A DNA stretch of 64,000 bases from Bicyclus anynana (lineage: Eukaryota; Arthropoda; Insecta; Lepidoptera; Nymphalidae): assembly GCF_947172395.1 (NCBI RefSeq), contig NC_069090.1:4474291-4538290 (forward strand). Reading direction: 5' to 3'. A program made the translations under genes and the position numbers. This document shows positions 1-10,200 of the stretch, in pieces (position 1 is the first letter of the stretch; the number at the start of each line of letters is the position of its first letter). The notes beneath the pieces were generated by a model. The model saw nothing but the letters and a program-made list of their open reading frames with translations. It did not search any database and was not told the origin of the DNA.

Positions 1-61
1 ATACAGATATTGCCCCCAATAACCTCACAAACTTTACCTCTAAGTCTAAAAATATTATTAA

Positions 62-262
62 CTAGCTGACGTCGCGCGGTTTAATCAGCGTGGTTCCCGT
101 TCCCGTGGGAATATGGGGATAATATATAGCTTATAACCTTCCTCGATAAATAGGCTATCTAACACTGAAAGAATTTTTGAAATCGGACCTGTAGTTCCTG
201 AGATTATCGCGTTCAATCAAACAAACAAACAAACTCTTCAGTTTATAATATTAGTATAGATA
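62..262 (-). mobile_element. Helitron-like nonautonomous element, copy 1
   Basis: Starts at CTAG (62-65) on the + strand, followed by a GC-rich short palindrome (CGCGCGG), the conserved block GTTCCCGTTCCCGTGGGAAT, CTATCTAACACTGAAAGAAT, and ends in AATATTAGTATAGATA. Read on the - strand this begins TCTATACTAATATTATAAA and ends in a hairpin plus CTAG, which matches the end structure of Helitrons (5' TC, 3' hairpin and CTAG). Confidence 0.6.
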
Positions 263-574
263 GAGAATATTAAGTATAGTCTGACGTGTTTACAAAATCA
301 CGAAATTTTAACATAACCTAACATAAATAATCTCGTCGAATTATTTTATTATATAAGCACACATATATAAGACTGTCAAAAACTCATTTATATACCATAA
401 CAATGTTAACCTCCAAAGTTTTGCCATTAATTAAAACCTTATTATTCAAATTATTCACCCAAGGTTGTAGGCGCGAAAGTGTTATGACCTTACCTTAGCT
501 AGCTTTTGATTAGTTTGAATGGGGATGCCAATTCTGATGCCAATTATAGATTTGTATCCTTTAGTTTATTATTA

Positions 575-1108
575 TGTTCTAGCAGATACCCGCGACTTTG
601 TCCTCGTGAAATTCCGTTTGTTTTAGTCGGTTACAAAATCGTGCATTTTTAGAGATATTATGTAATCTATAGTTACTCAATAATCTCCTCTATCTTCTAG
701 TGAAAGACCCATTAAAATCGGTGTAGCCGTTTCAAAGAATAGCCCGAACAAACAGAAAGCCAGACATGAGTTTTAAATTAAGATTGTGTTTATTAATAAC
801 AAAAAATACTAGAGAAAACGCGGTTATTTTGTAATCACAGACAGACACTTCAATTTTATTTACATTACTAGCGGACGCCCGCGACTTCGTCCGCCTGAAA
901 TTTAGTTTTTCACAAGTTTTTCACAAATCCCTCGGGAACCATGGATTTTTCCGGGATGGAAAGCAGCCTATGTGTTAATCCAGAGTAAAATCTATTTCCT
1001 TTCCAAATTTCAGCCAAATCGATTTAGTAGTTGCGGCGTTAAAGAGCGAAACGAGCATCCAAACAAACAGCCATACAAACTTTCGCGTTTATAATATTAG
1101 TAGGATGA
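575..1108 (-). repeat. Two adjacent GCGGACGCCCGCGACTTCG-type repeats
   Basis: Begins near 578 (CTAGCAGATACCCGCGACTT) and again at 869 (CTAGCGGACGCCCGCGACTT), ending at TATAATATTAGTAGGA at 1106. The same widespread family recurs at about 23217-23360, 34253-34465, 45430-45720, 45795-45960 and 63695-63860. Its body carries TGGTTCCCGCGGGAT and ATTTTACTCTGGATTAACAC. Confidence 0.5.
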
Positions 1109-1564
1109 ACCCACTTATTTATTGATATATTAGGCAGCTAGTTTAACTCCCTCATTGATCCTATGTGGTATAAGATTACGAGGACCTCACGATCAATAAC
1201 TTAATTATACACTTTTTTAGTAAAATCCATAATTCAATAATTTATGTATTTATTTCTGGATTCTTTATGAGATTAATTATAATTAATGTCATGAAGAATC
1301 CAGTCGCAGATCTCGTATCTATGCGGTCTGTTGAGCTATTTATTAATGACGTAGGAATTGCGTGTGTGCGTATTACCTACGTCTTATTGTAGTGTGAGTA
1401 AGTTATGGTGCTTCAGTTATTCGAACTCGACCTTAAGCGCTGTGAAACCCCGACAATGACGTCATTGAACCTTCGTTATAGCGAAGCGAACTAATTTGCA
1501 TTTTTATTTTTTTTTAAGATTTATAATGACCATCATCGTCGTGGAAAATCACAATATTGTTTAT

Positions 1565-1760
1565 TTTATAGCCGACGCCCCGCAGTTTCATCCGCGTAGT
1601 TTCTGTTTCCGTTAGAATACGAGGATAAAATATTGCCTATTGCACTCATATATAATGTGGCTTTCTAGTGGTAAAAGCATTTTCAAAATCTGTTCGGTAG
1701 ATCCAGAGATTACCTCTACAATACCACCATAGTCTTTATAATATTAGTACCTATAGTCAT
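1565..1760 (-). repeat. Second Helitron-like repeat family (four copies)
   Basis: GCCGACGCCCCGCAGTTTCA, a GTTTCCGTTAGAATACGAGG block, AATGTGGCTTTCTAGTGG, then AGATCCAGAGATTACC and AATATTAGTA. Further copies lie at about 30297-30490, 44155-44330 and 53562-53725. They share the start and end with the Helitron-like copies above but have a different middle, suggesting a related family. Confidence 0.5.
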
Positions 1761-1797
1761 AGAACCTGTAGAATATAGTTACTATATCATTCATTAT

Positions 1798-2036
1798 ACC
1801 CATATTCGGCTCACTGCTGAGCTCGAGTCTCCTATCAGAATGAGAGGGGTTAGGCCAATTGTCCACTACGCTGGCCCAATGCGGATTGGCAGACTTGACA
1901 CACGCAGAGAATTAAGAAAATTCTCTGGTATGCAGGTTTCCTCACGAAGTTTTTCCTTCATCGTTTGAGACACGTGATATTTAATTTCTTAAAATGCACA
2001 TTTCTGAAAAGTTTGAGGTGCATGCCCCGAACCATT
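1798..2036 (-). repeat. SINE E copy, head-truncated
   Basis: SINE E is a tRNA-headed family. Its full + form starts GTGATAGCCCAGTGGATATG, carries a B-box-like GGTTCGAATCC, and ends GAGCCGAATATGGGTTG plus (GAT)n. This copy is inverted and starts at CATATTCGGCTCACTG. Confidence 0.7.
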
Positions 2037-2406
2037 TCATTTTGGTAATTGTTAATGTTTGTTCTTTTTCTTTTTCACCATGTATAATATTTGCACACTA
2101 TTAATTTAGTGTATGTTGTAAAGAACAATAATTCTTGCAAATAAAAATAATTAAAAAAAAACTAAACCAGCATCGAGTAAGCGGACCTCGTGAGCTGACT
2201 CAGCTAGTGGGGATTTCTGGCCAAATATGTAATTACTAAGTACTTATGTGTTTACTTATAATAAATTAAATTATAGTTATGGCATACTTTTCCATACTTG
2301 GTTGTATAGCTTACTCGTAAATATAATTACTTTATGTATAACTGACTCATTTACCAACGCAAGGCACTACGTAGTCCACAAATCTCATATTGGTTTTATT
2401 TTGTAA

Positions 2407-2592
2407 CTAGCTTCGCGGTTTCACCCGCGTGGTTCCCGTTCCCGTAGGAATACGGAGATAACATATAGCCTAAAGCCTCCCTTGATAAATGGGCTAATCT
2501 AACACTGAAATAATTTTTTAAATCAAACCAGTAGTTCCTGAGATTAGCGCGTTCAAGCACACAAACAAACAAACTCTTCAGCTTAGTATAGA
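2407..2592 (-). mobile_element. Helitron-like nonautonomous element, copy 2
   Basis: Same family as 62-262: CTAG at 2407, the GTTCCCGTTCCCGTAGGAAT block, GGGCTAATCTAACACTGAAA, and the AAACAAACAAACTCTTCAG block near the far end. Confidence 0.6.
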
Positions 2593-2974
2593 TTAAAGCA
2601 TTCATTACAGTCTAAGAACCGTATAAGAAATAGTGAACCGTGTAATATCAAAGTGAATCCATAAAAAAAATATAGGGAGTAGTTTGCCAAATAATTCCCT
2701 GGCCAAACTAGTATGAACCATAATTAATGATAGGTTGGCCAGGATTTTATGAGGCCACCAGCTACTGGCAACATATTATTTAACATCCTAATTTTAATAT
2801 ATAAAACACTTTTCATCCATTAAACAGATGGGTGAAGGTCGTTCCTAATTCGGATCTTCTACTATTAAGAAAGGATGTCTAATAAACATTTCTTAAATAT
2901 AAGATTGAAGAAATATTCTTCTTCTTTGAAAATTAAAGAAATCTTTGAAAATGATGTAAGGGGAACTTTAAATC

Positions 2975-3150
2975 GTACCGGAACGCTAAATCGCTTGGCG
3001 GCATATCTTTGCCGGTAGGGTGGTAACTAGCCACGGCCGAAGCCTCCAACCAGCCAGACCTGGACCAATTAAGAAAACCTCAATTGGCACAGCCGGGGAT
3101 CTATCCCAGGACCTCCGTCTTGTATATCCACTGCGCCACGGAGGCCGTCA
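2975..3150 (-). repeat. SINE B copy, partial
   Basis: SINE B is tRNA-headed (GCCTCCGTGGCGCAGTGG, then GGTTCGATCCCCGGCTGGG) with the body GGGAGGCTTCGGCCGTGGCT, AGTTACCACCCTACCG and GCGATTTAGCGTTCCGGTA. Here it is inverted and covers the head and the first half of the body. Confidence 0.7.
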
Positions 3151-3434
3151 AACTTCAACGATCTTTGTTATTTTCAACACTTATCTCATGGGACGTTATC
3201 TATTCAGTAGCTGACATTTTATTGTACACTCAATAAAGTCATCCATTGTATTCTTATGTACAGGCCATTGTTATGTACGGTAGGTTTTCCCCTTCAATGC
3301 AATCATTCAGCACAGTTCCGTCTATTTTGTAACTTACGAGTAGCTCTTTGCGTTATACGCTTCTATTAACTTAGTATCTTTCATCTGAGTTTCAACGGTC
3401 ACGCAATGATTTCCCTATTCCTATTTTTATAAGC

Positions 3435-4016
3435 AGTGGCGTAGCCAGGCGTGGGAGAAATGGGCCCTTGCTTTGTACATATTTATTCTGTGTCCTCGCT
3501 CAAAGACTCACCAGTAACGTGTACTCCATAGATGCAAATGTACACTGTCTACCCTGAGAACTTATTACGAGCCCGTTATTGGAGATGGAATTTCAAATGA
3601 AAGTTCATTTATTTCAATTAAGCTTAGTTTACAAGCACTTTCGAAACGTCAGGTAATAATATTATTAGATAATGGTGATAACAATTGACAGCCATGATAG
3701 CCCAGTGGATATGACCTCTGCCTCCGATTCCGGAGGGTGTGGGTTTGAATCCAGTCCGGGACATGCACCTCCAACTTATCAGTTTTGTTTTGCAGAGAAT
3801 TTTCTTAATTCTCTGCGTTTGTGAAGTCAGCCAGCGTGGTAGACTATTGGCCTAACCCCTCTCATTCTGAGAGGAGACTCGAGCTCAGCAGTGAGCCGAA
3901 TATGGTTTGATAACGATAACAATTGGTCGAAAGATTTAAATTAAAGTTATGAGGGGTAAGTACAAACTCAATTTGTATAATGCCCACCCTAGTCAAAAAA
4001 CTTGGTCACGCCACTG
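3435..4016. mobile_element. hAT-like MITE carrying a nested SINE E
   Basis: The left end CAGTGGCGTAGCCA and right end TGGTCACGCCACTG are inverted with two mismatches, fitting hAT termini. A SINE E copy (about 3694-3906, + strand, internally deleted) is inserted inside. I see no clean 8-bp target duplication. Confidence 0.55.
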
Positions 4017-4630
4017 GACCTCACACGATAAGGAAGGAGCCTCGCGAGACCTTACTTGGACCTTGATGAAATACAACGTAGCCAGAAAAAAAATATTTTG
4101 ATTACAATTTTTAATAGGCAACTCTGATATCTTTTCATTATATTTTATTCTATTAATTAGGTACATTTAGAGATGGACCAACTAGTTGTCTACTAAGAAA
4201 AAGCCGACTAAATATGCACGTGTTTTTGTCGAAAAAACACGGTAAAATATTGTATATTTTTGAATAATTGTATTCAAAAATACGTACGTACGTATTACGT
4301 AGGTACTTACTCGTGTTTTTGTAAACATTGTTCTCGATTTACAATGTTAATTGCAGTATTACAATTAGTTTCATGTATTTCACCAGCATATTTTAAATAC
4401 AGCTTATTTATTTATTATTTAGTTTATTATAGTTTAATTTATTCTAATATTATACAGAGGTAAAGTTTGTAAGTTTATGGGGTAATCCTTGGATCTACTA
4501 AAACGATTTAAAAATTCTTTTACCAACAGAAAGCTTCGTTATTTGAGCGTCATAGGGAACCACGCGGGAGAAACCGCGGGGCACCTGCTTGTTAATTATT
4601 ATTTATTATATTTGAGTAAAGAGGATGTTT

Positions 4631-4965
4631 TGACGGTCTCCGTGGCGCAGTGGTATGCGCGGTGGATTTACAAAACGGAAGTCCTGGGTTCGATCCCCGG
4701 CTGGGCAGATTGAGATTTTCTTAATTGGTCCAGGTCTGGCTGGTGGGAGGCTTCGGCCGTGGCTAGTTACCACCCTACCGACAAAGACGTACCACCAAGC
4801 GACTTATCGTTCCGGTAGGATGTCGTGTAGAAACCGAAAAGGGGTGTGGATTTTTATCCTCCTCTTATTACAAATTAGCCCGCTTCCATCTTAGACTGCA
4901 TCATCACTTACCATCAGATGAGATTGTAGTCAAGGGCTAACTTGTAAAGAATAAAAAAAAATATT
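4631..4965 (+). repeat. SINE B, near full length
   Basis: Complete copy. The tRNA-like head has an A-box-like GTGGCGCAGTGGTATGCGCG and a B-box-like GGTTCGATCCC. The body follows, then AACTTGTAAAGAATAAAAAA as the tail. The head looks like a tRNA, but the acceptor stem cannot fold properly and the body follows directly. Confidence 0.75.
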
Positions 4966-5349
4966 GTAAAAAAATAAAGTTGAATGAACGGGACTTTTTT
5001 ATTGCACAAATAGGTCTAAGGTGTGACCACTAGGTATACATATTTACGTTTGCCATAAGAATTACGTAGTCCGCTTGTAACTGTTAGTGAGTAAGTACAT
5101 TCTTATTCAGATAGCGTATGCCTTGATACGCTATAGGACGTGATCCAGCAGGGATTATGCTTTCTCACGGTTAAACTACGTCAGTTATTCTTTATATGTG
5201 GATGGATTGCTGCTTCAAGGAAAAAGGAACATAATAAAACTTCCAAGTCATGCTGCCAAGTGCCTTAAAGTCTGCCTGTAGTCACTTTATAGCCTGTGTG
5301 TATGGTGTAGCCTGTGAGAGTCACACCGTCAGCGTTATTGTATAACATC

Positions 5350-5445
5350 TGGAAGTAGGTGACCTCTTTGGTGCAGTTGGTAGTGCTGTGGTTCTCACCA
5401 GAGAGGTCTTGGGGTCGACTCCCAACTCGGGCCAGTTTAGAATTT
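5350..5445 (+). repeat. tRNA-like SINE D fragment
   Basis: GACCTCTTTGGTGCAGTTGG, then GGGTCGACTCCCAACTCGGG. Related inverted copies are at about 8310-8420 and 12415-12595 (the longest), plus a fragment near 12790-12840. Confidence 0.5.
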
Positions 5446-5569
5446 TTTATAATTTCTATAATGTTTCACCTTCATAAAAAGGCTCAAAGTCAATCAGCGG
5501 GAGATAAAGCTACCTATGGTTGGAATTTTTTTGCGCAGTCCTGGAATAGCCTTTAAGCTATTTAAGCAC

Positions 5570-5985
5570 CCTGCATCGGAAAACACAGTGTTGGTCGACC
5601 CCCTAGGTGGACCGAAGATATCAAGCGGGTTGTAGGGAGCCGCTGGATGTTAAGGGCTCGAGACAGTTTTGTTTGGAAATCCATGCAAGAGGCCTATGTC
5701 CAGCAGTGGACGACCATCGGCTGTTAATGATGATAATGCTGATGATGAAATTAGTTCAGGTTTGGTCTGGTGGTAAGGCTTTAGGCCGTGGCTAGTTACC
5801 ACTCACCACCCTATCGGCAAATACGTACCGCGAAGCGATTCAGCGTTCCAGTAGGATGTCGTGGAAAAACTTTTAGAACTTGTACGGTGTACCTACCTCT
5901 TCCAAGTAAGCCCGCTTCCATCTGTGACTACATCATCACTTAACATCAAGTGTGATCTCAGTCAAGAGCTAATTTGTCAAGGAAT
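5570..5985 (+). mobile_element. RTE-type LINE 3' end followed by SINE B body
   Basis: 5570-5735 encodes the C-terminus typical of lepidopteran RTE-like ORFs (RWTEDIKRVVGSRW... MQEAYVQQWTTIG) and ends in a (GAT)n-type tail. A SINE B body lacking the head follows at about 5755-5985. Confidence 0.6.
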
Positions 5986-6044
5986 TAGAAAAGGTCTTAT
6001 TGTACAAATATATATAAAATGTATCTTATTGTTTTATACCATTT

Positions 6045-6285
6045 ATTTCGGGGAATGCGCCTTCAACTTTTCAGTTGTGAGCATTTTAAGAAATTAAATA
6101 TCACGTGTCTAAAACGATGAAGGAAAAACATTTTGAGGAAACCTGCATACCAGAGAATTTCCATATTTCTGTGCGTGTTTGAAGTCTGCCAATCCGCATT
6201 GGGCCAGCGTGGTGGACTAACCAAACCCCACTCATTCTGAGAGGAGACTCGAGCTCAGCAGTGAGCCGAATATGGGTTGATTACC
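6045..6285 (+). repeat. SINE E, headless
   Basis: From CTTCAACTTTTCAGTTGTGA through ATTAAATATCACGTGTCT to CGAATATGGGTTGATTACCA. Confidence 0.65.
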
Positions 6286-6589
6286 ATGATACATACATAC
6301 AGGATGCATTACCATGTGGTAATGTAGTAGTGTAATCCTTGAGTTTAGTATTCTAGATCAAATAGGTCATTGTTATATATATTGTTAGCAATGAATAATA
6401 ATTAATTATGAGTGTTTTTAAAACATTTATTACTGCGAATTCATTACTTAGCTGATTTAAAATTTTACTTAAACTTTGAGAGTAGGTACATAATCACAGG
6501 TATACATTTATGTAAATCATCGATATAAATCACAAACGTTATAACACAGAAAACATATGTACAAGGTTATAATAATAAAGGCTAAAGTA

Positions 6590-6800
6590 TATAAGTTTGT
6601 TGCTACTTTTAGCAGACTCACAAGTGATTACAAAAATAAGAAAACTAACGTCGAACAAAGGTTATGATTCACAACATTTGACAGGAAAACTTAATTAACA
6701 AATCAAACTGTAACCAAAATAAGACCCTAGAATGGCAGATTGACCTTGACTTTGAGTGAAGTCACGCACTTGTGAACATTGTGTGTAGGATTAAATTAAT
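6590..6800 (+). repeat. Dispersed repeat K (three copies in window)
   Basis: Shares AGCAGACTCACAAGTGATTA, AACAAATCAAACTGTAACCA and AAATAAGACCCTAGAATG with 24110-24330 (+ strand) and with 14100-14245 (- strand, in FAR1 intron 4). No coding capacity. All three lie near copies of the short motif TTTTAACCGACTTCAAAAAG, another common lepidopteran repeat piece. Confidence 0.55.
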
Positions 6801-7065
6801 AGACCACAGAGTATAAACTGATTGTGATAAACACAAGAACAACCAAGATGAATGCCGGTATGGACTTCGCGCCAGTCCCGCAGCTAAAACCTAAACTAAA
6901 ATTGACAGCGCCTTATACATATGTCAATAAGCCCGTTTTTTCCAAATGACAATGATCACCATTGAGACATTATCGCCGCGTCTACGGGACTTGTTTTGTG
7001 GTGCGGAGTATAGGACGTGAAAACTTGAAAGTTTTTACCTCGCTAAAAAACTTGTCAGCATCATC

Positions 7066-7234
7066 GCATGGTTCCTGTCCCGTAGGAATATGGGGATAAT
7101 ATATAGCCTATAGCATTCGTCGATAAATGGGCTATCTAACACTGAAAGAATTTTTCAAATCGGGCCAATAGTTCCTGAGATTAGCGAGTTCATTTAAACA
7201 AACAAACTCTTCAGCTTTATAATATTAGTATAGA
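7066..7234 (-). mobile_element. Helitron-like element, copy 3, abutting a FAR1 acceptor
   Basis: Truncated at the CTAG end. It runs through GGGCTATCTAACACTGAAAG to AATATTAGTATAGATT at 7234, only 18 bases before the exon that starts at 7253. The exon's polypyrimidine tract and AG therefore lie at the element's edge. Confidence 0.6.
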
Positions 7235-7252
7235 TTATTGTCCTTGTTACAG

Positions 7253-10200
7253 ATCGTGCCCTGACATAAAGAAGCTGTATCTCCTCACACGACCAAAGAA
7301 GAATAAGGAAATTATAAAAAGGCTACAGGAACAATTTGATGACCCGGTTAGTAGTTTCAACATACTCGTATACCATAGTTTGTACCTACACTCAACGATG
7401 TTTTTAACCGACTTCAAAAAGGAGGAGGTTCTCAATTCTATACCATAGATATGTTACGTGCCAACAAAATCAGCACAAAAAGTGATCCGAATTTAGCTAT
7501 TCCTTTTAGCACCCAATTTTTTTTTATTCTATACAAGTTAGCCATTCACTATAATCTCACGTGATGGTAAGTGATGATGCAATCTAAGATGGAAGCGGAC
7601 TAACTTGTTAGGAGTAGAATGAAATCCACACTTCTTTCGGTTTCTACACATCGCACCGGAACGCTAAATCGCTTGGCGGTACGTCTCGGTAGGGTGGTAA
7701 CTAGCCACGGCCGAAACCTCCCACTAGCCAGTCTTGGGCCAATTAAGAAAACTTCAATCGGCCCAGCCGGGGATCGAACCCAGGACCTTTGTCTTGTAAA
7801 TCTCTCTCTGCGCCACGAAGGCCGTCGAAAACTAAGAATTAAAAGAATAATAAAATCTAAATTTTAAATTAATAAAATAATTATAACAAACACACAGTAC
7901 GCTGGGTTACCCCTGGAGGGCAAAACATAATAAAAAAGAAATCCTTAACTTTTATTTATATTTCGGACCCTTATTCCATGTACTATGCGAAGTTAATATT
8001 GTTTATATTAAATTTTATATGAATCAACTACCCCATTGTAAAAATATCGATCACTGAAAGTGGAGTGAAAGGCCATTCACATTACATCAAATTCCCTCAA
8101 AAGTTAACTTATTACATCACCAGGTTGAATCTAAAATTTTCCATTTACAGTTGCCACTATAAATTTACCTTGTTATCCAAACAAAATCTAAAAATACCGT
8201 CAAATTACCATAGTACACGCCTAATATTAAAATTCAGAGACGACGTTATCGGAATATCAAATAATTACGGTTTGTGTTTGACTTTTTGACTTCTACACGA
8301 CCAGACCTCCTTTGCCTAAAAAGAAGCCTACCCTAATCCAATTTAGGATCCGGGCCGAGTCGGGAATCGAACCCAGGAACTCCATAGCATTGCAAACTGC
8401 GTCACACAGGTTCATCAACCGTAGTTTTGGTATATACATCAGAGAAACTTTTCATTTTAGGCGTTTGTTTACTTCTCTTCACGAGATAATTGGTTGCATG
8501 CTAGGCTTACAGAAGGCATTGTCATATCCAGTGATGTATAAAATACCCTATACAAAGTATCTGAAATACGAGATGCAAGATACTTTAAAAAAAAAGTATT
8601 TCAAATACCTGGTACAAATAATTTTCTAAAAATGTATCTGAGATAGTAGATACAATACTTTTGTAAGAAAACAACATTTAAATGAACTTAAGTTTATTTG
8701 TTCGAGAAAATAATTTTCACCTTCTAAGCCTAATGAAGCAATAATCGATAAATTGTCGGAAACGAAATTTTGATTCGACAATTTTTTTTAACATACAAAA
8801 TAATAAAAATTACTATTTGAAATATAATATGTAAATACGTATTTTGTATCTTGTATCTGTACTCGTATTTCAGATACTTTTATCTAAGATAAGTTACATT
8901 TCTGGTCATATCGTAGTCCGGGGCCTATAACTATAATGCTAGCCACCCACCATCCGATAAACCCTTTAGCGCTAACGGCTTGACATCCGATGAAACTAAA
9001 TCGTGTGTTGGTCGCGATCTGCATGATGTCATACACATAACGATCAGTTTTATCGGATGTCCTTTCGTTAGCGCTGCAGGCACATGGGCTTATTGGATGG
9101 TGGGTGGCTAGCATATGCCATCTCTTTAAGCATTTCTTTCTGTGGAGGTGCAGATGTAGAAGTCAACCAGCAGTTGGTTGCAGTAACTTTAAGCTTTTAT
9201 AAATTCTGATGATAAGGTCTTTTTTGTCCGCAGCTTTACGACAAATTGAGGAAAGTGTTGCCAGACTTTATAGAAAAAATTGGTATAATCGAAGGTGACG
9301 TGGGACAGATTGGTTTGGGAATTGGCGAAGAAGACAGGACGACGATAACTAAAGAGGTAATCTAAATACATAGTGTCCCGTAATAAATGGATTAACCACA
9401 AACAATAGATACACCATCTAATTATATAAAACATATGTTATTAGTTTTGAGAAAATTACGAGGGTGACCAAGCTATATTTTTTTGGAGTTTCAAATTTTT
9501 CCATTTTGAATCAGTTTTTTCAATGCTATAGCTGATTTTTTTGTATTTTTTGCTGTAATATGTAGGTAAATAGCTGATTTTGCTGTACTTAATTGAGATT
9601 TTAAGGCTATGATTTTTCTTAAACATTACGAATTAAAGTACCAATGTACTATGACACTTTTTTATAAATAATGTTTAATTTGTTGTGAGTGCAATATTTT
9701 TTTTTATTTCATTAAAATGACCCGATTAAAAAAATGTCCTGTAATGTATGCATCTGAATTGTATCATCATTTTAAAAAGTGGTACACTAAACGAGATTTG
9801 TAAATTGGTGTAAAACTAATGTAGAAGGAGGGTAATGCTTTTCGAGCGTATGTAGCGTAAAAACAAGTATCACAATATCTATATAAAGTTCTGACTATTG
9901 TGGTGCTGCAGACGGGGACAAATACTTTCTTAAGGGCAAAGAATGAAATACTAATGTTTGTCACCGAATTTTATATACATATTGTACTTACTTACTTACT
10001 TGTAATACTTGTTTTTCTATTTCCAGTTCATTACGCTTAAGCAGTCGGGTTTTTTGTTTTTATGATAATATTTTTTTTAGTTACAAAGTTGCTGGTAAAA
10101 ATATATGGGAGATGTTAAATTTTGAATTTATGAACAATATTTTACACTGTGCACATTCAAACTCTTTTCGACAAAAGCTACAATTTCGGCCTATCTGCCT

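Noticed and set aside
4631..4705. tRNA gene suggested by GTGGCGCAGTGG and GGTTCGATCCC boxes
   Set aside because: The boxes belong to the head of SINE B. No proper acceptor stem forms, and the same sequence with its body recurs many times in the window. The same applies to the heads at 35893, 37315, 51191 and elsewhere.
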